NCBI GenBank assembly: GCA_934271655.1
Contig: CAKQRW010000013.1
Span: forward strand, 1-58,029
DNA from: an uncultured Bacteroidaceae bacterium
GTDB lineage: Bacteria; Bacteroidota; Bacteroidia; Bacteroidales; Bacteroidaceae
Length of the DNA: 58,029 bases
Reading direction: 5' to 3'
A program made the position numbers and the translations under genes. Below are positions 8,804 through 16,140 of the stretch, in pieces; position 1 is the stretch's first letter, and every line of letters begins with the position of its first letter. Below the pieces are notes generated by a model. That model did no database searches. It was not told the origin of the DNA and worked only from the letters and a program-made list of their open reading frames with translations.

Positions 8804-11320
8804 CTATACCCCCCCCGACGTTTCACTTTTGAACTTCATTATCATGTCAAGCTCATCATCTCGTGATATTCCGCATTCCTGAATGATACTCTTTATCTTT
8901 TCAGCGTTCATCTTGGCATAATCCTCTGCACGAGGCACAATGAGCAGACCTCCCATGTCTATGGCGCCAGGGCTGACAAGAATCTTGTCCTCGTCTTCGT
9001 AGAAATAGCAGTCAGGGCGATGCTTTGAGCGCGGAATGATTATGCTCACTATGCGCTGCGAGCCGTCCACAGAACTTGGCTGCACCCACGCAAGGATATT
9101 CATCATAGGCTCCATGTCTCCCTCCTTGACTGGCATGGCCTTGTAGAGCTTGTCGAAAAGCACCTTGTTGGCATATGGTGTGCGTGTGATGATGACAAAG
9201 CCAGGACACACATAGTCTCTCAAGCTGAACACACCAGTGCTGTCTGCCATAGCCTCCAGCTTGATAGCTTCAAGACACTCTGTCTCGCTTATCGGCCATA
9301 GACGCGAACGGATTGGCTTGTATATGTCTGTCCAATCACGCTGCAGCGGCACAATTCCGCAACTGCCAGCCTGGAAGTGCATGTGGTCTGGCGCGCTCGC
9401 GCCACACTTGGGACCGTTGTAGAAGATGAGGAAGTCCTTCATCTTGACAGCTATCTCCATCATGTCCTCATAATGGTCCTTGATGGTCTGCACTCTGTGG
9501 TGGCGCAACGGCATGGTGTAATGCTGCGGGAAGATAGGATTAGGATTGACCAGCAGGTAGTACTTGCGCAGCAGAGGATAAGAAAGCTGCTCCGCAGGCC
9601 TGTTCACCTCGCAAAGGAAGCAAGGGCGGCGCTTCACAGAAGTCTCGTCCACCTTAGCGCCCGTAGACACCATACGGGCAGGATTGTACTGAGCAGACAG
9701 ACGGCACTTGCCCAACACGAATTCTCCTGTGACGACCTTGTCCAGGTCCTCATAGTTCTTGCGCGCAGTCTCCCAAAGAGGCAGCTGCTTATCCAGCAAC
9801 TTCATCGCTTTCTCTGACGACATGCCCTCCATCCAGAACTCATTCAGGCGACGGCGGTCGATAATCTCAATGGTGCGCAGCCCATCCTTATACATATTGT
9901 TCTTGGTCACCTGAGCCGGACTCAAAGCAGCATCGCTGTTGCCCTCCCAGCGGCGGCAGAGGTATATAGGGTCGTAAATGCGGCCAATCTTATACTTGCG
10001 GCTGAATGCGAGCCCTACAGCATAGTCCTCTCCATATGATGTGTTTGGCATACCTATAGAGCGAAGCAGAGGCGTGTAGAACGCGCGTGGTGCTCCAAGC
10101 CCGTTCACGCGCAAGGCGTTGTTGTGGCCATTCTCACGTGTCCACTCTCTGTGGTCTATCAAACCTGGCGGCAGAGGCTTCAGGCTGAAGTCGCACATGC
10201 TGTAAGAGCCTATGACCATTCCGCAGTGCTCCTCATAAAACTTTTCTACGATCCTCTGCAGCGTGTCTTCTCCGCTATACAAGTCATCACTGTCAAGTTG
10301 CACGGCGAAGCGTCCGCAACGCTCATCCTCAAAGGCCATGCTCCAACATCCGCCTATGCCGAGATCGTCCCTTTCAGGCACGAGATGGAGCACTCTGGAA
10401 TCTTCCTCAGCCAGCCTGTCAAGCACCTCAGACGTGCCATCACTGGAGTGGTTGTCTACCACCATCACATTATATTCAAAGGTAGTCTTCTGCGACAGCG
10501 CGCTCCTCACAGCGTCCTCGATAGTCTTCACCCTGTTGCGCACCGGTATGATGACCGTAGCTTCCTTGTCAAAGCAATGGGCGTCAACCGCCACATCAGC
10601 AAGGCTGTCAGGGTCGATGTAGGCTCCTATTTTCTTCAGATAATCTGTAAAAATCTTCTCGCGTTCCAGTTGCACAGCACGGTTGCGCCTGTCTACATAG
10701 TCAAACTGGCGCTCGCCACTGCTGCGTCTGTCTGTCATGTCCTCCGTATACAGATACTCATGCACATGGTAAAGCACACTATCACGCTTTCTGGCAAGGC
10801 AGAAAAGGTGCAGGGCATACCATGACGAGTCATCGTAATCGCAGTCTTTCGACTCTTCCAGAAAAGCATGCACAGCCCCAGCTGAAAGCACGCACACATT
10901 GCCAAAGTCAAAGTCATCGCGCACGCTTCCATAATAGCAGTCCATGGCAGGAGACGGCACCAGCTCGCCATCCTTCTTGAGATAACGGTCGGAATATACC
11001 ACCGCGGCATCGACGCTGCTGGCTACTGTCAGCATGCGCTTCACCGCATGATAGCCTAATGTGACACTCGCCCCGCTCGTGCACATCATGGCATACTTTG
11101 ACTCCATCAGCGCGCCAATCATGCGCATCGTGTCCATGCCTCCAAACTTGTCAAAGTGATGCACCGCACAACCGTCTGCTACAAAAGAGACGCCATTGGG
11201 CACCATAACGTGTATCATTCCTATCAATGGCTCATTCTTCAGCTGCCCCAACAGAGACAGAGCAGCTGCTTCGCTTGAATAAAAGATGAAGCAATCTGTT
11301 TTTTTCACAAATTCACCCAT
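8804..11320 (-). CDS. GT2 glycosyltransferase fused to DUF4922 (HIT/GalT-like) domain
   Basis: 838 residues in three parts. Residues 1-250 look like a degenerate GT-A half (CTSGASVTLGYHAVKRML, VVYSDRY). 252-480 is a clear family-2 glycosyltransferase (ATVIIPVRNRVKTIEDAVRSAL, DNHSSDG, metal-binding DSDD at 343-346, GEDY). From about 540 comes a HIT-superfamily phosphorylase-like domain: RPCFLC at 565-570, NPNPIFPQHYTMPLRHH, and GASAPDHMHFQ with the histidine triad-like HMHFQ at 646-650, as in plant GDP-L-galactose phosphorylase and Ap4A phosphorylases. The fusion suggests transfer or recovery of a nucleotide-activated sugar, but substrate and product are unknown. It is upstream of, and probably cotranscribed with, the SpoIID gene (113 bp gap). 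Its promoter lies at 11440-11447. Confidence 0.85.
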   Translation of the reverse strand: MGEFVKKTDCFIFYSSEAAALSLLGQLKNEPLIGMIHVMVPNGVSFVADGCAVHHFDKFGGMDTMRMIGALMESKYAMMCTSGASVTLGYHAVKRMLTVASSVDAAVVYSDRYLKKDGELVPSPAMDCYYGSVRDDFDFGNVCVLSAGAVHAFLEESKDCDYDDSSWYALHLFCLARKRDSVLYHVHEYLYTEDMTDRRSSGERQFDYVDRRNRAVQLEREKIFTDYLKKIGAYIDPDSLADVAVDAHCFDKEATVIIPVRNRVKTIEDAVRSALSQKTTFEYNVMVVDNHSSDGTSEVLDRLAEEDSRVLHLVPERDDLGIGGCWSMAFEDERCGRFAVQLDSDDLYSGEDTLQRIVEKFYEEHCGMVIGSYSMCDFSLKPLPPGLIDHREWTRENGHNNALRVNGLGAPRAFYTPLLRSIGMPNTSYGEDYAVGLAFSRKYKIGRIYDPIYLCRRWEGNSDAALSPAQVTKNNMYKDGLRTIEIIDRRRLNEFWMEGMSSEKAMKLLDKQLPLWETARKNYEDLDKVVTGEFVLGKCRLSAQYNPARMVSTGAKVDETSVKRRPCFLCEVNRPAEQLSYPLLRKYYLLVNPNPIFPQHYTMPLRHHRVQTIKDHYEDMMEIAVKMKDFLIFYNGPKCGASAPDHMHFQAGSCGIVPLQRDWTDIYKPIRSRLWPISETECLEAIKLEAMADSTGVFSLRDYVCPGFVIITRTPYANKVLFDKLYKAMPVKEGDMEPMMNILAWVQPSSVDGSQRIVSIIIPRSKHRPDCYFYEDEDKILVSPGAIDMGGLLIVPRAEDYAKMNAEKIKSIIQECGISRDDELDMIMKFKSETSGGV

Positions 11321-11439
11321 TTTTTCTTTTTCAATGTAAATTCATTCAAATATCAATTCATAAACACTCCCCTCGCCTCAATGCTCCCCCACAATACGCC
11401 ACTTATGGCAAAAAAGTGCTCACTTAAGGCGTTTGAGTG

Positions 11440-11447
11440 CAAAGATA
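11440..11447 (-). promoter_or_regulatory. -7 box of the GT2-DUF4922 gene
   Basis: TATCTTTG on the minus strand, a perfect TAnnTTTG element, with TTG words about 17 bp upstream as a possible -33. Leader of about 115 nt. Confidence 0.65.
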
Positions 11448-11502
11448 GTAAAAAATGTTCAATACAATTGAATTACTTCTTCTTTTTTTCAGTATTTTTA
11501 TC

Positions 11503-11510
11503 TATCTTTG
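11503..11510 (+). promoter_or_regulatory. -7 box of the queuosine operon
   Basis: TATCTTTG on the plus strand, a perfect TAnnTTTG element preceded by a T-rich tract. It places the start of transcription about 150 nt before the yhhQ-like start codon, leaving room for the riboswitches. Confidence 0.7.
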
Positions 11511-11598
11511 TGCCCGATTTGCAAAACGGAGGCTTTGTCGCACAAAAAGCCGCCAGACTTTGCCTGAGTGTTGACCTTCTCATGAATCACAAATGGTC

Positions 11599-11628
11599 CG
11601 AGTACTAGAGCACCTCGTAAAAAACAAG
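11599..11628 (+). ncRNA. preQ1-I riboswitch-like aptamer, copy 1 (weaker)
   Basis: Stem CGAG (11599-11602) with CTCG (11614-11617), a loop UACUAGAGCAC, then an A-run UAAAAAA and CAAG (11625-11628). The order stem, C-UAG loop, stem, A-rich tail, 3' pseudoknot strand is that of class I preQ1 riboswitches. The pseudoknot between UAG and CAA has one A-A mismatch, so this copy may be degenerate. It is followed directly by copy 2, with G11628 shared. Confidence 0.5.
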
Positions 11629-11660
11629 CGTGTCCTTGAACAAACCACGTAAAAAACAAG
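11628..11660 (+). ncRNA. preQ1-I riboswitch-like aptamer, copy 2
   Basis: P1 stem GCGUG (11628-11632) with CACGU (11646-11650, one G-U pair); loop UCCUUGAACAAAC containing C then UUG; after P1 a run of six A and CAAG (11657-11660), whose CAA(G) pairs with (C)UUG to close an H-type pseudoknot. This is the preQ1-I layout, with the loop C placed to read the ligand. The tail ends five nt before the ATG of a queuosine-precursor transporter, so ligand binding should occlude the translation start. Family assignment is by eye. Confidence 0.72.
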
Positions 11661-11665
11661 TATAA

Positions 11666-12394
11666 ATGAAGAAAAGACAACAAATCAGCGTTTCCCTCAT
11701 GCTTATGGGAATCGTGTTCTGCATCAGCCTTGTTGCAGCCAACCTTCTCGAAACCAAAGTTTTCACATTATGGGGTCCAATATCCCTCACCTGCGGTTTC
11801 ATCGTTTTTCCAATCTCATACATCCTCAACGATGTCATAGCTGAAGTGTGGGGATTCCGCAAAGCCAGACTTATCATCTGGATGGGCTTTGCCATGAACT
11901 TCCTTGTTGCGGCCCTTGGCGGCATAGCCTGCGCCCTGCCAGCCACAGTGCCAGGCAGCGACGAAGCCTTCAAGCAAGTGTTCGCCTTCATGCCACAAGT
12001 GGTGGTGGCAAGCCTGCTCGCTTTCATCGTAGGCTCATTCCTCAACGCCTGGGTGATGAGCCGCATGAAACTGGCCGACCGCTCCAAGGGACACTTCAAC
12101 TTCTACTTCTCGCTCCGCGCCATTGCTTCTACCCTTGTAGGCGAGGGAGCTGACAGCCTCATCTTCTTTCCACTGGCATTCTATCTATTCCCAATCATGC
12201 TGGAAGGCGAGCCAAAGGTGCCTTTTGACATCATGATAAACCTGATGCTCACACAAGTGGTGGCAAAGACACTCTACGAGGTCATCGTGCTTCCAATCAC
12301 CATCAAGGTAGTCAAGTTTGTCAAGAAATATGAGGAGACAGACGTGTACGACGAGGACGTGAGCTACAACGCCTTCAACATCAAGCAGCTGTAA
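11666..12394 (+). CDS. yhhQ: queuosine precursor transporter, YhhQ/VUT family
   Basis: 242-residue membrane protein of the vitamin-uptake-like family. YhhQ imports preQ0/preQ1 type 7-deazaguanines or queuine in characterised bacteria. About six hydrophobic segments; family landmarks include AANLLETKVF, SYILNDVIAEVWGFRKARLIIWMG, and RAIASTLVGEGADSLIFFPLAF. The charged C-terminal tail is rich in Asp and Glu. It is first in an apparent operon with queF 109 bp downstream and stands behind a tandem preQ1-like RNA element. The riboswitch and queF independently support the transport assignment. Confidence 0.9.
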   Translation: MKKRQQISVSLMLMGIVFCISLVAANLLETKVFTLWGPISLTCGFIVFPISYILNDVIAEVWGFRKARLIIWMGFAMNFLVAALGGIACALPATVPGSDEAFKQVFAFMPQVVVASLLAFIVGSFLNAWVMSRMKLADRSKGHFNFYFSLRAIASTLVGEGADSLIFFPLAFYLFPIMLEGEPKVPFDIMINLMLTQVVAKTLYEVIVLPITIKVVKFVKKYEETDVYDEDVSYNAFNIKQL

Positions 12395-12503
12395 GACACC
12401 GACATACGGATTGGCATGCATTGACACAAGCCGCATAAACCATGCCTTGGCACAAGCTGCATAAACTATCACACACCAACAACATACAAAACAAACAAAC
12501 ATC

Positions 12504-12971
12504 ATGAGCGACAACAGAACAGATGAGGGACTCAAGTCTCTCGGAAAAAAGACTGAATACCGCCAGGACTACGCTCCTGAGGTGCTTGAGGCTTTCACCA
12601 ACAAACATCCGGACAACGACTACTGGGTGCAGTTCAACTGCCCCGAGTTCACCTCACTCTGCCCCATCACCGGACAGCCCGACTTTGCAGAGATACGCAT
12701 CTCATACCTGCCCGACCAGCGCATGGTGGAAAGCAAGTCACTCAAACTCTACCTTTTCTCGTTCCGCAACCACGGAGACTTCCATGAGGACTGCGTCAAC
12801 AAGATAATGAAAGACCTCATCAAGCTCATGGACCCAAAGTACATCGAGGTGACAGGCATCTTCACACCACGAGGCGGCATCAGCATCTACCCATACGCCA
12901 ACTACGGTCGTCCTGGCACCAAGTACGAGGAGATGGCAAACTACCGCATGATGAACCATGGACTGAAATAA
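12504..12971 (+). CDS. queF: preQ0 reductase QueF (7-cyano-7-deazaguanine reductase)
   Basis: Short-type QueF of 155 residues. It reduces the nitrile of preQ0 to the aminomethyl of preQ1 with NADPH, in queuosine synthesis in the cytoplasm. The nucleophile Cys is C53 in FTSLCPITGQPDF; the QueF motif ESKSLKLYL binds NADPH, and HEDCVN follows. The C-terminus (GIFTPRGGISIYPYANYGRP) is typical. It lies 109 bp behind the transporter gene; the gap holds two imperfect copies of GGCACAAGCTGCATAAAC (about 12426-12468). A strong terminator follows at 13079. Confidence 0.95.
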   Translation: MSDNRTDEGLKSLGKKTEYRQDYAPEVLEAFTNKHPDNDYWVQFNCPEFTSLCPITGQPDFAEIRISYLPDQRMVESKSLKLYLFSFRNHGDFHEDCVNKIMKDLIKLMDPKYIEVTGIFTPRGGISIYPYANYGRPGTKYEEMANYRMMNHGLK

Positions 12972-13062
12972 GCTCCATAAGCTGACACAAAACATGGATA
13001 CTCTATGAAAACAATTCATGGAGAAGCTTCAGAGACAAGCTCCATAAGCTGACACAAGACAT
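12970..13062. repeat. 26-bp direct repeat, 67 bp apart
   Basis: AAGCTCCATAAGCTGACACA begins at 12970 (overlapping the queF stop) and again at 13037, each continuing with ACAT-like bases. It lies between queF and its terminator and has no recognised function. Confidence 0.7.
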
Positions 13063-13078
13063 AGAGGCCACACAGAAA

Positions 13079-13132
13079 CACGGTCACCGCACGGCTGGAC
13101 AACCAGCCCGCGGCGACCGTGTTCTTCTTTTT
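13079..13132 (+). terminator. strong terminator after queF
   Basis: A long GC-rich hairpin at 13079-13121: CACGGTC with GACCGTG, CCGC with GCGG, GGCTGG with CCAGCC, loop ACAA, followed by TTCTTCTTTTTC. It ends the yhhQ-queF unit and isolates phoH. Confidence 0.9.
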
Positions 13133-13247
13133 CATGTTCCACCGCATTGACCACCCACAACGCCAATGCGCATGCACCTTATATAAAAACACAACACAAA
13201 AGCCTAAAAAAACACATACGGCTGGCGCTTATATCAGTTTTTTCACG

Positions 13248-13255
13248 TACCTTTG
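13248..13255 (+). promoter_or_regulatory. -7 box of phoH, 4 bp before the start codon
   Basis: TACCTTTG is a perfect TAnnTTTG element. Only four bases separate it from the phoH ATG at 13260, so the transcript should start at or next to the A of ATG. The -33 region is weak. Confidence 0.65.
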
Positions 13256-13259
13256 TAGC

Positions 13260-14276
13260 ATGATAGAGAAACATATAGTACTTGAACATGTAGACCTGGT
13301 CACATTCTATGGAGTAAACAATGTGCACCTGCAGATGATCAAAGCCCTATACCCCAAGCTGCGCATAGTGGCACGAGGCAACATCATCAAGGTCATGGGC
13401 GATGAGGAAGAGATGTGCGCCTTTGAGGAAAACATCTCCAAGATGCAAAGCCACTGCATGCAATACAACTCGCTCAACGAGGAAGACATACTCCAGATAG
13501 TGAAGGGAGAAAATCCCGCTGGCAAGATGGCAGACAGCTCTGCCATATGCTACAGCGTGATGGGCAAGCCTATATCTCCACGTTCGGAAAACCAGAAGCT
13601 GCTGGTAGACGCCTACAACGCCAACGACATGGTCTTCGCCATAGGCCCCGCCGGCTCGGGCAAGACATACGTGTCGATAGCGCTTGCCGTGCGCGCCTTG
13701 AAGAACAAGGAAATACGCAAGATAATCCTTTCACGCCCGGCCGTGGAAGCAGGAGAGAAACTCGGTTTCCTGCCAGGCGACATGAAGGACAAAATCGATC
13801 CCTACCTGCAGCCTCTCTATGACGCGCTGCAAGACATGATACCCGCCCAAAAACTGACCGAATACATGGAGCAGAATGTCATACAGATAGCTCCACTTGC
13901 CTTTATGCGAGGACGCACGCTGAACGACGCTGTGGTGATACTTGACGAGGCGCAGAACACCACATCGCAGCAAATAAAGATGTTCCTCACACGCATGGGA
14001 CAAAACACCAAGATGATCATCACAGGCGACATGACACAAGTAGACCTGCCACGCAATGTGAAGAGCGGACTCAAAGAGGCCCGCGAGGTGCTCGACGGCG
14101 TGAAAGGCATCAGCTTCATAGAGATGAACGAGCAGGACATCGTAAGGCACAAGCTGGTCACACGCATCGTCAATGCCTACAACAAGTACGACAAGGAGAA
14201 GAAACGCCTTGCCGCCAGCGAGGAAGACGGCAACGGCTACACCCAACAAGACAAGAAATATTCACACATTCAATAA
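13260..14276 (+). CDS. phoH: PhoH-like ATPase
   Basis: 338-residue PhoH family P-loop ATPase, a predicted RNA-associated NTPase/helicase-like protein of the cytoplasm. Walker A GPAGSGKT at 129-136, then RPAVEAGEKLGFLPGD, Walker B VVILDEAQN, and the sensor TGDMTQVDLP. The N-terminus MIEKHIVLEHVDLVTFYGVNN is the usual Bacteroidetes PhoH beginning, which is why the start at 13260 is chosen over the longer frame that begins at 13119 inside the preceding terminator. The -7 box 4 bp upstream implies a leaderless mRNA. Confidence 0.93.
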   Translation: MIEKHIVLEHVDLVTFYGVNNVHLQMIKALYPKLRIVARGNIIKVMGDEEEMCAFEENISKMQSHCMQYNSLNEEDILQIVKGENPAGKMADSSAICYSVMGKPISPRSENQKLLVDAYNANDMVFAIGPAGSGKTYVSIALAVRALKNKEIRKIILSRPAVEAGEKLGFLPGDMKDKIDPYLQPLYDALQDMIPAQKLTEYMEQNVIQIAPLAFMRGRTLNDAVVILDEAQNTTSQQIKMFLTRMGQNTKMIITGDMTQVDLPRNVKSGLKEAREVLDGVKGISFIEMNEQDIVRHKLVTRIVNAYNKYDKEKKRLAASEEDGNGYTQQDKKYSHIQ

Positions 14277-14294
14277 TAAAACATTACAACAATC

Positions 14295-15248
14295 ATGAAG
14301 GCTTTAACAAGAACCGACTTCAACTTCCCCGGACAGAAGGAAGTCTATCACGGCAAAGTTCGTGACGTGTACAACATCAACGACGATCTCATGGTGATGG
14401 TAGCCACAGACCGCATCTCAGCATTTGACGTAGTGCTTCCAAAGGGCATTCCTTTCAAAGGACAAGTGCTCAACCAGATTGCAGCCAAGTTCCTCGATGC
14501 CAGCGCTGACATCGTGCCCAACTGGAAGCTTGCCACACCCGACCCTATGGTCACCGTAGGACTGAAGTGCGAAGGATTCCGCGTGGAGATGATCATACGA
14601 GGCTACCTCACAGGTTCTGCATGGCGTGAATACAAGGCTGGCAACCGCACCCTCTGCGGCATCACACTGCCAGAGGGCATGCGCGAGAACGAGAAGTTCC
14701 CCACTCCTATCATCACTCCTACTACAAAGGCCGACGAGGGACACGACGAGAACATCTCCAAGGAGGAAATCATCGCCCAGGGCATCGTGTCAAAGGAAGA
14801 CTACGAGATCATGGAAAAATACACGCGCGCCCTCTTTGACCTCGGCACAAAGATTGCAGCAGATAAGGGACTAATCCTCGTGGACACTAAGTATGAATTT
14901 GGCAAGCGCGACGGCAAGGTGTACCTCATCGACGAAGTGCACACTCCCGACTCATCACGCTATTTCTACGCAGACGGCTACCAGGAGAAGTTTGAGAAGG
15001 GCGAGCCACAGAAGCAGCTCTCCAAGGAGTTTGTGCGCCAGTGGCTCATCGACCACAACTTCATGAACCAGCCAGGCCAGACTATGCCTGAGATCACAGA
15101 CGAATACGCTGAGTCAGTGTCTGAGCGCTACATAGAGCTCTACGAGCACATCACAGGAGAGAAGTTTGTCAAGGCTGACAACAGCGAGGACATAGCCGCA
15201 CGCATCGAGAAGAATGTCAACGCTTATCTCGCAAGCCTAAAGAAATAA
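14295..15248 (+). CDS. purC: SAICAR synthetase
   Basis: Phosphoribosylaminoimidazole-succinocarboxamide synthase, 317 residues: joins aspartate to CAIR with ATP in purine synthesis. Family signatures VATDRISAFDVVLPKGIPFKG, RGYLTGSAWREYK, GLILVDTKYEFGK and DEVHTPDSSRY are all present. Full length for the long bacterial/eukaryote-like form. It starts 18 bp after phoH and is probably cotranscribed with it. A second purine gene, purM, lies in this window but is not adjacent. Confidence 0.96.
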   Translation: MKALTRTDFNFPGQKEVYHGKVRDVYNINDDLMVMVATDRISAFDVVLPKGIPFKGQVLNQIAAKFLDASADIVPNWKLATPDPMVTVGLKCEGFRVEMIIRGYLTGSAWREYKAGNRTLCGITLPEGMRENEKFPTPIITPTTKADEGHDENISKEEIIAQGIVSKEDYEIMEKYTRALFDLGTKIAADKGLILVDTKYEFGKRDGKVYLIDEVHTPDSSRYFYADGYQEKFEKGEPQKQLSKEFVRQWLIDHNFMNQPGQTMPEITDEYAESVSERYIELYEHITGEKFVKADNSEDIAARIEKNVNAYLASLKK

Positions 15249-15314
15249 AGAGGGCAACAGCATAACGGCGCCAGAACAGGAGCGGCACAGCCCCACTCCA
15301 CAAGAGAGGCTGAC

Positions 15315-15344
15315 GCGCCAGCTGGCGCCGCCGCGCTGCGCAGC
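15315..15344. other. two perfect palindromes between purC and ubiE
   Basis: GCGCCAGCTGGCGC (15315-15328) and GCTGCGCAGC (15335-15344) are perfect palindromes six bases apart. The spacer is 147 bp. No T-run follows, so a terminator is unlikely; a binding site or RNA processing hairpin is possible. Confidence 0.6.
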
Positions 15345-15395
15345 TGCAATATAGCAGCCGCACACACGTGAGTCCCTCACAAAAGCACAACTTAC

Positions 15396-16136
15396 ATGTA
15401 CACACAAGAGCAGATAAAGCCATACGGCGACCAGGGAAGCAAGCGCGAACAGGTAGAGCGCATGTTCAACAACATAGCCCATTCCTACGACATGCTCAAC
15501 CACACGCTCAGCTTCGGCATAGACCGATGCTGGCGCAACGAGGCCATCCGCTTCCTGCTCAAGAACAGGACAAGCACGGATAGCGTTCTCGACATTGCCA
15601 CAGGCACTGGCGATTTCGCTATCCTCGCTTACAAGCGCCTGCATCCCAAGCGCATTGTCGGATGCGACATCAGTGAGGGCATGATGGACATAGGACGCGA
15701 GAAAGTGCGCAAGCTGCAGCTCAACCACTGCATCACATTCCAAAATGAGGACTGCTCACACATGTCTTTCAAAGCGGAGTCGTTCGATGCGGTCATATCG
15801 GCCTTCGCCCTGCGCAACTTCCAAAACCTCGACAAGTGTCTCAGCGAGATGCACCGCGTGCTAAACACAGGCGGCCATCTGTCAGTAGTTGACCTTTGCG
15901 CCCCTACAGCCTTCCCGATGAAGCAATTATTCTACATTTACAAGAAATGCGTCATGCCAACACTCGGACGTCTATTCTCACGCGACATGTCAGCATATAC
16001 CTACCTGCCCGACACCATGGATGCCGTGCCGCAAGGAGCACGCATGCAGCGCATTATAGAGCAGGCTGGCTTTCACAATGTCACCTACAAGAGACTCGTC
16101 TTCGGCATGTGCATGCTATACACCGCACAAAAATAA
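15396..16136 (+). CDS. ubiE: demethylmenaquinone methyltransferase
   Basis: UbiE/MenG-type C-methyltransferase, 246 residues, making menaquinone from demethylmenaquinone with SAM. Motifs: MFNNIAHSYDMLNHTLSFGIDRCWR, SAM-binding VLDIATGTGDFAI, GCDISEGMM, DAVISAFALRNFQN and the C-terminal YKRLVFGMCMLY. A menaquinone role is inferred because Bacteroidales use menaquinone. aroE follows after only 4 bp, and both tie to the shikimate-chorismate-menaquinone route. Confidence 0.93.
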   Translation: MYTQEQIKPYGDQGSKREQVERMFNNIAHSYDMLNHTLSFGIDRCWRNEAIRFLLKNRTSTDSVLDIATGTGDFAILAYKRLHPKRIVGCDISEGMMDIGREKVRKLQLNHCITFQNEDCSHMSFKAESFDAVISAFALRNFQNLDKCLSEMHRVLNTGGHLSVVDLCAPTAFPMKQLFYIYKKCVMPTLGRLFSRDMSAYTYLPDTMDAVPQGARMQRIIEQAGFHNVTYKRLVFGMCMLYTAQK

Positions 16137-16140
16137 GCAT

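Larger units (their letters stand above)
11321..11665. promoter_or_regulatory. divergent intergenic control region
   Basis: Spacer of 345 bp between the GT2-DUF4922 gene (minus) and the yhhQ-like gene (plus). It holds one promoter for each direction, 55 bp apart, and on the plus side a leader of about 150 nt with a tandem preQ1-like element. The early leader (about 11526-11552) can also form a GGCTTT/AAAGCC hairpin. Confidence 0.7.

Noticed and set aside
13119..13259. N-terminal extension of PhoH
   Set aside because: It would start inside the preceding terminator and lie upstream of the promoter box; the family's usual start is at 13260.
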